From assembly GCA_023151145.1 (NCBI GenBank), contig JAKLJM010000154.1:1-5885 (forward strand): DNA of 5,885 nucleotides, read 5' to 3'. This DNA comes from Bacteriovoracaceae bacterium. GTDB lineage: Bacteria; Bdellovibrionota; Bacteriovoracia; Bacteriovoracales; Bacteriovoracaceae. This document shows positions 1 to 5,250 of this stretch, piece after piece (position 1 is the stretch's first letter; every line of letters starts with the position of its first letter). The position numbers and the translations under genes are program-made. Below the pieces are notes generated by a model. It saw only the letters and a program-made list of their open reading frames with translations, made no database searches and was not told the DNA's origin.

Positions 1-57
1 TTGAGTTTTGGCATGGTGCTCATTATCTCTTTAGTACACCCTTATTAGGAGATTTAT

Positions 58-366
58 ATGGGAATCAAGTTATACGTTGGAAATTTATCTTATTCAGTTC
101 AATCAAATGATTTATCAGAATTCTTTGAACAATACGGTTCAGTTACTTCTGCAAAAGTAATCACAGATAGAGAAACTGGAAGAAGCAAAGGTTTCGGATT
201 CGTTGAAATGAACGATGCATCTGAAGGCCAAGAAGCTATTTCTAGTGCAAATGGAGCTGAATTCCAAGGAAGAAACTTAAAAGTTACTGAAGCTCTTCCA
301 CAAGAATCTAAAGGTGGAAGCACTGGTGGATTCAATAAAGGTCCAAGAAGCCCAAAGCGTTGGTAA
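58..366 (+). CDS. Small RRM-domain RNA-binding protein
   Basis: This 102-residue protein is a single RNA recognition motif with a short tail, like the cyanobacterial Rbp and plant glycine-rich RNA-binding proteins. RNP2 is LYVGNL at residues 5-10 and RNP1 is KGFGFVEM at 44-51. Together they carry the aromatic residues (Y6, F46, F48) that stack on single-stranded RNA bases. The domain ends near residue 80; residues 84-102 form a Gly/Ser/Lys/Arg-rich tail ending RW that probably adds non-specific RNA affinity. The ATG has a clear ribosome site, AGGAG at 47-51, six bases upstream. A strong terminator follows at 421-469, so the gene looks monocistronic. Bacterial relatives are often cold-induced or act in RNA metabolism; the targets here are unknown. 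A weak -35/-10-like pair at about 1-6 and 24-29 lies upstream, but the window edge prevents judging it. Family assignment is very secure; physiological role is inference. Confidence 0.95.
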   Translation: MGIKLYVGNLSYSVQSNDLSEFFEQYGSVTSAKVITDRETGRSKGFGFVEMNDASEGQEAISSANGAEFQGRNLKVTEALPQESKGGSTGGFNKGPRSPKRW

Positions 367-420
367 TTAAATTTTTCGACTTTGATTTTTTATTAAATTA
401 GAAAAAAATATCGATAAACA

Positions 421-469
421 TTCAGGATCTGAAGTCACTCAAATGATTTCAGATCCTGAATTTTTTTTT
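421..469 (+). terminator. Rho-independent terminator after the RRM gene
   Basis: A perfect 13-bp inverted repeat (421-433 and 448-460) encloses a 14-nt loop (434-447) and is followed at once by nine T residues (461-469). It lies 54 bases after the RRM stop codon and is the strongest intrinsic terminator in the window. It is oriented for + strand transcription only; there is no U-tract on the other side. The loop contains the ATG of the methyltransferase gene, and the 3' arm plus T-tract encode that protein's residues 3-9, so the terminator doubles as coding sequence. Confidence 0.9.
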
Positions 470-1141
470 AACAAATCATCTCTTAGTAATCGCGAACATT
501 CCAAATCCATCGACAAAATTCTCGGTTTTAGAATCTTAAAAATTGAAAGAAAACTCATACAACAATTCAAAGCGTTTTATGTTGAAGAGAGTAATACAAC
601 TAAAAAGATTTTTAATTCAAATGATAGCTCCACAGAAACTTGGATTGGATTAAATCCTCAAGTGCTCCTAACGCCTTATTCTGAGCTCTACGATATCTTT
701 AATCTAATAGCTGATAAAAAAATTGAAAAGATCATTGATATAGGTTGCGCTTATGGACGAGTAGGAATTGTGGCCAAGGCTTTTTTTCCAAACGTAAAAT
801 TTGTCGGCTATGAAATTGTTAAAAAAAGAATAAATGAAGCTAGTCGAATAAGTGAACTTTATCATTTTGATTTCTCAATCTTAGATCAAAATGTTCTAGA
901 TCAAGGCTTTTCTCTTCCCGAAAGTTCAGTTTATTTTATCTATGACTTCAGTCACTTTATGCATATTAATGTCATCCTAAATCAGTTGTTAGATATTTCA
1001 AAACGACGAGGATTTATTTTAGTAGCTAAAGGTGATGAAGTGAGAAGTAATATTCAACTTTATTTTCCACAGTTTTTTATAAACACTAAACCAATTTATA
1101 AAAAAGACTGGAGCATATTTTTTGTGGGTAGCTTATTTTAA
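443..1141 (+). CDS. Class I SAM-dependent methyltransferase-like protein
   Basis: The 232-residue protein carries a Rossmann-type methyltransferase core in its second half. Motif I is IIDIGCAYGRVG at residues 97-108. Acidic E124 in VGYEIVKKRI is placed to bind the SAM ribose, and VYFIYDFSH at 163-171 fits motif IV. GFILVAKGDE at 190-199 looks like a later core strand. The N-terminal part (1-90) is charged and includes WIGLNPQVLLTPYSELYDIF (67-86), which may shape the substrate site. The substrate is unknown. The start at 443 has no Shine-Dalgarno sequence and sits in the terminator loop. No in-frame ATG, GTG or TTG occurs before the GTG at 662, which would delete the conserved-looking N-terminus, so 443 remains the best start. 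No convincing own promoter was seen in 367-442. The 3' end overlaps the convergent receiver gene by 9 bp. The methyltransferase fold is fairly sure; specificity is not. Confidence 0.82.
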   Translation: MISDPEFFFNKSSLSNREHSKSIDKILGFRILKIERKLIQQFKAFYVEESNTTKKIFNSNDSSTETWIGLNPQVLLTPYSELYDIFNLIADKKIEKIIDIGCAYGRVGIVAKAFFPNVKFVGYEIVKKRINEASRISELYHFDFSILDQNVLDQGFSLPESSVYFIYDFSHFMHINVILNQLLDISKRRGFILVAKGDEVRSNIQLYFPQFFINTKPIYKKDWSIFFVGSLF

Positions 1142-2206
1142 TTCAGGTAAGACACGCATAATTTTTGTGAAATGTGATCCGTGCAATCGCGACTTATTCG
1201 TTTTGATAAAATCTTCAATGGTCCATTTTGGATTATCTATGATGTAGTCAGTTAATGTATGGGCCACAATAAAAACAGCAGAGAATGGAGTGATTTTCTG
1301 ATAACCACACTTAGAAGGAAAACCGGTTTCATTTCCAAACTCATGATGTTGTTTGATCATCATATCCACGTCTGGCGGAATCTCGTTAATGTCTGAAATT
1401 TGTTTGGCAGCAATATTCGGATGGTCTAAAACAATTTGATAGTCTTCTTCTGTAAGCGTATCTTTTAATAAATCTAGTTTGGCAAATGTATTTATTCTCG
1501 CCAGGTCTGGTCTCATCGCTAATGCCCAGTCGTGTAGATATGAAGCATAAACAAATTTTTCAATAGTTTTTTCTGAGTTCCATTGCATTTTTGCACATAT
1601 CGCCGCTGAAATATTAATCAACATTCCAATATGAGCTTTCATGTATTGATCAGCACTACGATCAACTTGAACTTGTTTTAAAAGTGATTTTAGTTTGGAA
1701 TTTTTTTTCACATGTTCTAAGACACCTTTGACTTCTTCTTTTAGTTTATCCATTTCAAAAGGCCCAGCATAATGAAGCTCTGGATGGTCGTCATGGTGAT
1801 CGTGAACTTGAGTTTCTTTTGGCGTTTCTTCAGCTGGTAATTTATCAAAGACTTCTTTGATTTTTTCTTTTAATTCACTCGGAGGGAAAGGCTTAATTAA
1901 GATACCGGCAAAACGTTTTTGATAATGATCCACAAATGTTGAGCTGATGATTCCACTTAAAATAATGACTGGAGTTTCCTTATTCGGGGTCTCGTTTTCA
2001 TGAATAAATTTTACAATTTCAGCACCATTGCGATTATTCAAATTTATATCAAGCAAAATGAGAGTGAAGGGATTTTCTTTGATGAGTGCGATGGCTTCTT
2101 CTACATTATAAGCTGTATCCGTAATGTCTACTAAGGGAGCGACGTGATCGTACATGGCTTCGACGAAGTCTACATTGTCATCGATAATGAGTATGCGCTT
2201 ATACAT
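1133..2206 (-). CDS. Response regulator with degenerate HD-GYP-like output domain
   Basis: The 357-residue protein has an N-terminal receiver domain (about 3-122) with acidic pair D9/D10, phospho-acceptor D53 in LILLDINL, S84 and K105 in IKPF, all intact. A linker (about 125-150) includes a His/Asp-rich run, HDHHDDH. The C-terminal half (about 185-355) aligns by motif with HD-GYP cyclic-di-GMP phosphodiesterases: H192, H225-D226 in LHDW, H262 in DHPNIAAKQI, H287-H288 in HHEFGNETGFP, and a C-terminal GSHFTKIMRVL. Several hallmarks are altered. The Lys of HDxGK is lost, GYP reads GFP, HHER reads HHEF, and the metal-ligand Asp of the VAD motif is His316. It may therefore be a divergent phosphodiesterase, or a non-catalytic effector or binding module driven by phosphorylation. 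No partner kinase is adjacent. The start ATG has only a weak ribosome site (GGTAGA). Domain architecture is secure; catalytic activity is doubtful. Confidence 0.88.
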   Translation of the reverse strand: MYKRILIIDDNVDFVEAMYDHVAPLVDITDTAYNVEEAIALIKENPFTLILLDINLNNRNGAEIVKFIHENETPNKETPVIILSGIISSTFVDHYQKRFAGILIKPFPPSELKEKIKEVFDKLPAEETPKETQVHDHHDDHPELHYAGPFEMDKLKEEVKGVLEHVKKNSKLKSLLKQVQVDRSADQYMKAHIGMLINISAAICAKMQWNSEKTIEKFVYASYLHDWALAMRPDLARINTFAKLDLLKDTLTEEDYQIVLDHPNIAAKQISDINEIPPDVDMMIKQHHEFGNETGFPSKCGYQKITPFSAVFIVAHTLTDYIIDNPKWTIEDFIKTNKSRLHGSHFTKIMRVLPELK

Positions 2207-2267
2207 AAAGTTATTCTACCATGAATAAGTTATTGAAAATGATCTTCATGTCCATACTTAATTGTCG

Positions 2268-2365
2268 GAAAATATTGTCTTTATAGTTATTAATTTATGT
2301 ATAATTAAACCTAAAGATACAAAGTTTGGCTGATCTTGAATTAGCCCAAAGAAAATATTGTGTTT
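2268..2365 (+). repeat. Pair of 15-bp imperfect direct repeats
   Basis: The copies are GAAAATATTGTCTTT at 2268-2282 and GAAAATATTGTGTTT at 2351-2365; they differ at one base and start 83 bp apart. The first overlaps the candidate -35 element and the second lies in the leader, ending 31 bases before the MFS start codon. The placement would suit a regulator site, but in AT-rich DNA chance similarity is possible. No regulator is identified. Confidence 0.4.
2275..2305 (+). promoter_or_regulatory. Candidate sigma-70-type promoter for the MFS remnant
   Basis: A perfect TATAAT at 2300-2305 is preceded by TTGTCT at 2275-2280. The spacer is 19 bases, longer than the usual 17. Transcription would start near 2312, giving a leader of about 85 bases before the ATG at 2397. 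It is the best -10 box in this gap, but the long spacer and AT-rich setting keep confidence moderate. Confidence 0.5.
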
Positions 2366-2396
2366 GTCTTGAGTGTGAATTTTTTACGGAGAAAAG

Positions 2397-2612
2397 ATGT
2401 CGACTAATTTGAAGCTAGGATTAAAAGAGAATTGGAAGCAGTTCACATTACTCGTTATTGTAAACGCCTTTGTTGGCGCGATGATTGGATTAGAGCGAAC
2501 AATTCTTCCTGAAATGGCCGTTAAAGAATTTCACCTAGATGCAAAAAGTGCAATTTTGTCTTTTATTGTGGTGTTTGGTCTAACAAAAGCGCTCACTGAT
2601 GAATTTTTCTAA
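2397..2612 (+). pseudogene. Truncated MFS transporter (N-terminal fragment only)
   Basis: The 71-residue product matches only the start of a major facilitator superfamily transporter. Residues 14-35 (FTLLVIVNAFVGAMIGLERT) are the first membrane segment and early loop. ILSFIVVFGLTKAL at about 53-66 starts the second segment, after which MFS proteins of this type continue for roughly 330 more residues. Here the frame stops at 2610-2612, and no remaining transporter helices are found downstream in any frame. Instead, sequence from about 2590 encodes a histidine-kinase ATPase domain. The ribosome site GGAG at 2388-2391 and the start codon look intact, so a short membrane peptide could still be made, but transport is not expected. 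The simplest reading is a deletion or recombination that removed most of the transporter gene; an assembly error is the alternative. Family assignment from the N-terminus is fairly confident. Confidence 0.8.
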
Positions 2613-3156
2613 AGACGTCGATAGTCCAAAAGAGATTATTGATTTAAAAAAAGTATTTGTAGATTTTTCACAGCTACTTTCACCTATTATATTGAGAAAT
2701 GTAAGGTTGAGCTTTCACGTCGACCCTAACGTTCAACTCTGTATTGCTCGAAGTGATTTAGAGCAAGTTATTTTTAATTTAGTCCTCAATTCAAGAGATG
2801 CAATTGGTGATAAATTTGGCGAAATTAATGTCGATGTAAGAAATGTCATCATTGATGAGGAAGTAAAGTTTCTTCATTATGAAATTCCAAAAGGGGAATA
2901 CATTGCTTTATCTGTAAAAGACAATGGTTCTGGTATTGAAAAACAGCATATTGATAGAATTTTTGATCCTTTTTTTACTACCAAAAAAGAAAATGCAGGA
3001 GCGGGGATAGGTCTTGCAACTGTTATTGGAATCATGCAAAAAAACAATGGCTATATTTCTGTAAACTCTATTGTTAATAAAGAAACAATATTCACATTGT
3101 ATTTTCTACGCAATCAAGATGAGGAAAAATTCAAGAACACTGAAGATGTTGCTTAA
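2599..3156 (+). CDS. Histidine-kinase ATPase domain, 5'-truncated remnant
   Basis: The 185-residue frame is the C-terminal catalytic (HATPase_c) part of a sensor histidine kinase. The N-box is QVIFNLVLNSRDAI (residues 56-69), the G1 box DNGSGI (108-113), the F-box region FDPFFTTK (122-129) and the G2 box GAGIGLATV (134-142). Residues 2-5, NFSK, followed by a stretch leading to LEQV, match the segment that normally follows the phospho-accepting dimerisation helices (the LLxFSR region). The H-box helix, any sensor domain and any natural start are missing. The in-frame ATG at 2599 has no ribosome site and overlaps the end of the MFS frame by 14 bp, so it is probably an internal codon. In this frame the reading stays open upstream only to 2584, within transporter sequence. 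The ATP-binding residues look intact, but alone the protein could not autophosphorylate. It is best treated as a gene remnant, possibly expressed by coupling. Confidence 0.78.
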   Translation: MNFSKDVDSPKEIIDLKKVFVDFSQLLSPIILRNVRLSFHVDPNVQLCIARSDLEQVIFNLVLNSRDAIGDKFGEINVDVRNVIIDEEVKFLHYEIPKGEYIALSVKDNGSGIEKQHIDRIFDPFFTTKKENAGAGIGLATVIGIMQKNNGYISVNSIVNKETIFTLYFLRNQDEEKFKNTEDVA

Positions 3157-3208
3157 TAGTAACCTTTAAGTAACTTTAAAAATGTTTTTTCTTTCGCTTT
3201 TTAATGGC

Positions 3209-3241
3209 GCTCTGGCAAAAATAAGTTATATTTTTCAGAGC
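3209..3241 (+). promoter_or_regulatory. Stem-loop upstream of the glutathione peroxidase gene
   Basis: An inverted repeat pairs GCTCTG (3209-3214) with CAGAGC (3236-3241) and AAAAATA (3217-3223) with TATTTTT (3229-3235). A two-base GC bulge lies on the 5' arm and the loop is five bases. Only ATTTT follows, so it is at best a weak intrinsic terminator for the kinase remnant. It ends about 10 bases before the ribosome site of the next gene, so it could instead be a 5'-leader structure, or an operator at the DNA level. The pairing is clear; the role is not. Confidence 0.5.
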
Positions 3242-3260
3242 ATTTTAAAAGGAGAATTAA

Positions 3261-3809
3261 ATGACATCGAATCTTACAAATATTGAATTTAAACTAGCTG
3301 ATGGAAAAATCGCTACTTTAAAAGATTTTTCTGGTAAAGCCGTCCTTATCGTAAACGTTGCCTCTGAGTGCGGATTAACTCCCCAGTATGAAGGCTTAGA
3401 AGCAATTTTTGAAAAATACCAAGATAAAGGTTTTACTGTGTTAGGTTTTCCCGCCAATGAGTTTGGTGCACAAGAACCTGGAAGCAATGAAGAAATTCAA
3501 GCATTTTGTCGTGGAACTTTTGGTGTAAAATTTCCAGTGGCCCAAAAGATTGTGGTTAAAGGAAATGGAATTCATCCTCTTTATCAAGCTCTTATTTCGG
3601 CTAAGCCCGAGGCTATTCAAAAAGCCGGAGGGGATCTGAAAGATGTATTAAAAAAACATAATCTTTTAAGTGGAACAGAAGTTGAAATCATGTGGAATTT
3701 TGAAAAATTTATTATTGATAAAAATGGCGATGTCATCGCTCGTTTTGCTCCTGATGTAGAGCCTACAAGTAATGACGTGATCACCGCCATTGAGAAATTA
3801 TTGAATTAA
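3261..3809 (+). CDS. gpx: Glutathione peroxidase family, probably thioredoxin-dependent
   Basis: The 182-residue protein is a full-length glutathione-peroxidase-fold enzyme that reduces hydrogen peroxide or organic hydroperoxides. The peroxidatic residue is Cys37 in VNVASECGLTPQY (31-43), replacing the selenocysteine of animal enzymes. The catalytic partners are Q71 in FGAQEPG and W145-N146 in WNFEKF. A second cysteine, C83 in AFCRGTFGVKFP, lies 46 residues after Cys37. That is where non-seleno, two-cysteine members keep their resolving cysteine, so recycling by thioredoxin rather than glutathione is likely. No signal peptide is present, so it should be cytoplasmic. The ribosome site AAGGAG just upstream of the ATG is strong. 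The 3' end overlaps the convergent sugE gene by 4 bp with no terminator between them. Close to E. coli BtuE/GpxA in type. Family is certain; reductant preference is inferred from C83. Confidence 0.95.
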   Translation: MTSNLTNIEFKLADGKIATLKDFSGKAVLIVNVASECGLTPQYEGLEAIFEKYQDKGFTVLGFPANEFGAQEPGSNEEIQAFCRGTFGVKFPVAQKIVVKGNGIHPLYQALISAKPEAIQKAGGDLKDVLKKHNLLSGTEVEIMWNFEKFIIDKNGDVIARFAPDVEPTSNDVITAIEKLLN

Positions 3810-4138
3810 TTACTCGCAGATATTTTGAGCCCTATGATTGAGACAATGAGTAGGGCCAAAAATATTAATTTAGATACAGAAGCAGGCTCTTTGAAAAGAA
3901 AGATACCTAAAAGACTTGCTCCAACTGTTCCTATTCCCACCCAAACTCCATAGGCCGTACCAATGGGGAGAATGTGTGTGGCTTTGCCAAGTAAATACAT
4001 ACTGATAATCATAGCTGAGATCGTTAAAGAACTCGGCAGAAGTTTCGTAAAGCTTTCAGTATATTTCAAACCAATGGCCCAGCCCACTTCAAAAAGTCCT
4101 GCAACGACTAGAACAATCCATGCTTGGTTTTGTGTCAT
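3806..4138 (-). CDS. sugE: SugE/Gdx-type SMR guanidinium exporter
   Basis: The 110-residue protein has four membrane helices (about 7-24, 33-51, 57-81, 88-106), as expected for the small multidrug resistance family. It follows E. coli SugE (Gdx) with a constant four-residue N-terminal offset: E17 is the central proton/substrate glutamate, with S46, Y63 and W66 at the other binding-site positions. The motif GLKYTESFTKLLPS is typical of the SugE branch rather than EmrE. Members assemble as dual-topology homodimers in the inner membrane and exchange guanidinium for protons; some also confer quaternary ammonium tolerance. The ATG has a good ribosome site (AGGAG at 4145-4149 on the minus strand). 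No guanidine riboswitch was recognised upstream. The DUF2805 gene ends 82 bases upstream on the same strand with no terminator, so read-through from it is possible. Confidence 0.94.
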   Translation of the reverse strand: MTQNQAWIVLVVAGLFEVGWAIGLKYTESFTKLLPSSLTISAMIISMYLLGKATHILPIGTAYGVWVGIGTVGASLLGIFLFKEPASVSKLIFLALLIVSIIGLKISASN

Positions 4139-4220
4139 TTTTTTCTCCTGCTAATAATTAAGTCATTAATGAGCAGAATACTCGAAAGCACTCATTTGGA
4201 AAAGAGTTGTTGCAAAGAGA

Positions 4221-4520
4221 CTATTTATATCCTTTTGTCGTACCATCCATTCTTTGGCGAGAACATTTGAAACGATTTACTTCTTTTGGACGTGTTTTAA
4301 GGTTTTTCAATTGACCCTGTTTATGTACGCGTTCGCGCCATGCTTTGAATCGAGCTTCGGGCAGTAGTCTTTGCATGACTTTTGGAATTTCATTGGGAGA
4401 TAAATTGAATTGAAGAGAAATAATTTCAAAAGGTGTCCTATCTTCCCAGCACATACGGATAAAACGATCTCTTGTTTCTTCATTAAAATTGGCGATGATT
4501 TCTTTTATTTTATTTTTCAT
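4221..4520 (-). CDS. TIGR03643/DUF2805 family protein
   Basis: The 99-residue basic protein matches the TIGR03643 (DUF2805) family. Its signature is seen in MCWEDRTPFEIISLQFNLSP (23-42), followed by RLLPEARFKAWRERV (51-65). The arrangement suggests a small helix-turn-helix-like fold: helix, a QFNLSPNEI turn, then a helix with a run of Arg/Lys. The C-terminal extension (66-99) carries RFKCSRQRMDG and is rich in Lys/Arg, so nucleic-acid binding is plausible but unproven. No biochemical function is known to me for this family. The start lies 2 bases after the lipocalin stop codon and has no Shine-Dalgarno sequence, so translation probably depends on termination-reinitiation from the lipocalin gene. 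Relatives often sit beside lipocalin and photolyase/cryptochrome genes in other bacteria, from memory; no photolyase gene is in this window. Family call is strong; function unknown. Confidence 0.88.
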   Translation of the reverse strand: MKNKIKEIIANFNEETRDRFIRMCWEDRTPFEIISLQFNLSPNEIPKVMQRLLPEARFKAWRERVHKQGQLKNLKTRPKEVNRFKCSRQRMDGTTKGYK

Positions 4521-4522
4521 AA

Positions 4523-5041
4523 TTATTGATGAGGAACATAGACCAAGTTATCTACGCGATAGCCATTGTTGGCAATAATATTGACGATAGAATCAATATA
4601 ATCTTTTTCTACGATCTTTTTCTTAGTCATTATCCATAAATAGTTTTGATTAGGAACACCAATGGCTACCCATTCATGTAATTCTCCACGGGCCAAAATC
4701 AGGTAATCAAATTTCAATGGCCACATCGGAGAGACTTTCCAGTGAGCGTTAGTTGTCGAGTCGTATATCCAGCCTTTCTGGGGAAGGGATTTTTTTGGTC
4801 CTGAGAACCCCCCTTCATTAAACGTAAAATCAATTTCGATTTGATTTTTTTGTGCATTCCATTTGTAGACTTCTACACCATTGTGGACGTTTTTTTCTAA
4901 AAATGTAAATCGACCAGCTTGTACATACCAAGTATCCATCATCAAATTCATATCTATATTTGATGCTGTCTTAACAATAGGCATTTGTGCACATCCCATA
5001 AGAAAAAAAGCAAAGACAAAAATTAATTTAAAACTCTTCAT
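4523..5041 (-). CDS. Blc-like lipocalin family lipoprotein
   Basis: The 172-residue product has a lipoprotein signal: a short basic start, hydrophobic core (6-15) and lipobox LMGC with lipidated C17. The next residue is Ala, so outer-membrane sorting is expected. The mature part resembles bacterial lipocalins (Blc, apolipoprotein-D-like). DMNLMMDTWYVQAGRF (30-45) corresponds to the first conserved region, with W38 but Asp in place of the usual Gly of GxW. GVPNQNYLWIMTKKK (128-142) matches the conserved late strand, and YIDSIVNIIANNGYRVDNL (148-166) is the C-terminal helix region. Blc-type proteins bind fatty acids or lysophospholipids and act in envelope maintenance. The start is supported by AAGGA at 5049-5053, seven bases from the ATG. 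It heads a two-gene unit with the DUF2805 gene. No convincing promoter was found upstream. Divergence from Blc leaves ligand preference open. Confidence 0.88.
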   Translation of the reverse strand: MKSFKLIFVFAFFLMGCAQMPIVKTASNIDMNLMMDTWYVQAGRFTFLEKNVHNGVEVYKWNAQKNQIEIDFTFNEGGFSGPKKSLPQKGWIYDSTTNAHWKVSPMWPLKFDYLILARGELHEWVAIGVPNQNYLWIMTKKKIVEKDYIDSIVNIIANNGYRVDNLVYVPHQ

Positions 5042-5250
5042 TCTTAAATCCTTAGTTATCTTATGAATGATTACGTGAAAATTGATTTATTGAAAGAGAA
5101 AAGAAGTGAATGGTTGCACTGCCCAACACTTGTCTAAATTAGTCTGCCTTAAAACTTCTAAAGGCGTAAATTGTTTTTGCATCTCAGCTGAACATTTCCT
5201 ATACTAATAGGGTTCGCTTCTATTTCAATTTTTCCTTTCTAGAGAGTTAT
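5042..5250. other. Divergent intergenic region, lipocalin / antiporter
   Basis: This 209-bp gap separates the lipocalin gene (leftward) from the antiporter gene (rightward) and contains no credible coding frame. It holds the lipocalin ribosome site at its left end, a good + strand promoter at 5177-5205, and a minor 5-bp inverted repeat (GCCTT 5146-5150 with AAGGC 5161-5165) with no T-tract. The rest shows nothing I can name. Confidence 0.6.
5177..5205 (+). promoter_or_regulatory. Sigma-70-type promoter for the antiporter gene
   Basis: TTGCAT at 5177-5182 and TATACT at 5200-5205 are separated by the ideal 17 bases. Only the first three -35 positions match the consensus, while five of six -10 positions match. 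Transcription would begin near 5212, leaving a leader of about 39 bases before the ATG at 5251. This is the best-spaced promoter in the window. Confidence 0.6.

Larger units (their letters stand above)
2207..2396. other. Divergent intergenic region between receiver gene and MFS remnant
   Basis: This 190-bp gap separates two divergently transcribed genes, so it should hold both promoters. It contains no credible gene. It carries a perfect TATAAT on the + strand and a 15-bp direct repeat (14 of 15 matching) at 2268-2282 and 2351-2365. The best minus-strand candidate for the receiver gene is TTTAAT-18-TATAAA, overlapping the + promoter, and it is weak. Confidence 0.6.

Noticed and set aside
8..24. 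TTGGCATG sequence resembling a sigma-54 -24 element
   Set aside because: The GC of the -12 element is not at the required distance from the GG; the positions where TTGC should occur read TCAT.
99..335. 78-codon minus-strand open frame within the RRM gene
   Set aside because: It is the reverse complement of a canonical RRM coding sequence with no ribosome site or domain.
3257..3487. 76-codon minus-strand open frame within gpx
   Set aside because: It is antisense to a well-conserved enzyme gene and has no supporting signals.
3963..4154. 63-codon + strand open frame opposite sugE
   Set aside because: It is antisense to a clearly conserved membrane protein gene, has no ribosome site and no recognisable domain.
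4139..4220. Possible guanidine riboswitch upstream of sugE
   Set aside because: Only a 6-bp AATGAG/CTCATT stem (4168-4173 with 4191-4196) is visible on either strand. I could not find the paired ACGR-loop hairpins of guanidine-II or the ykkC core, and the gap is short.
4881..5066. 61-codon + strand open frame opposite the lipocalin start
   Set aside because: It is the antisense shadow of the lipoprotein signal and lipocalin N-terminus, with no own translation signals.
5058..5086. Minus-strand TAAGAT as a -10 box for the lipocalin gene, possibly ECF/ChrR-type
   Set aside because: No TGATC-like -35 lies at the right distance. The implied start site would fall inside the ribosome site, which makes it unlikely.
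5146..5165. GCCTT/AAGGC inverted repeat before the antiporter promoter
   Set aside because: Five base pairs with a 10-base loop and no T-tract are too weak to call a terminator or operator.
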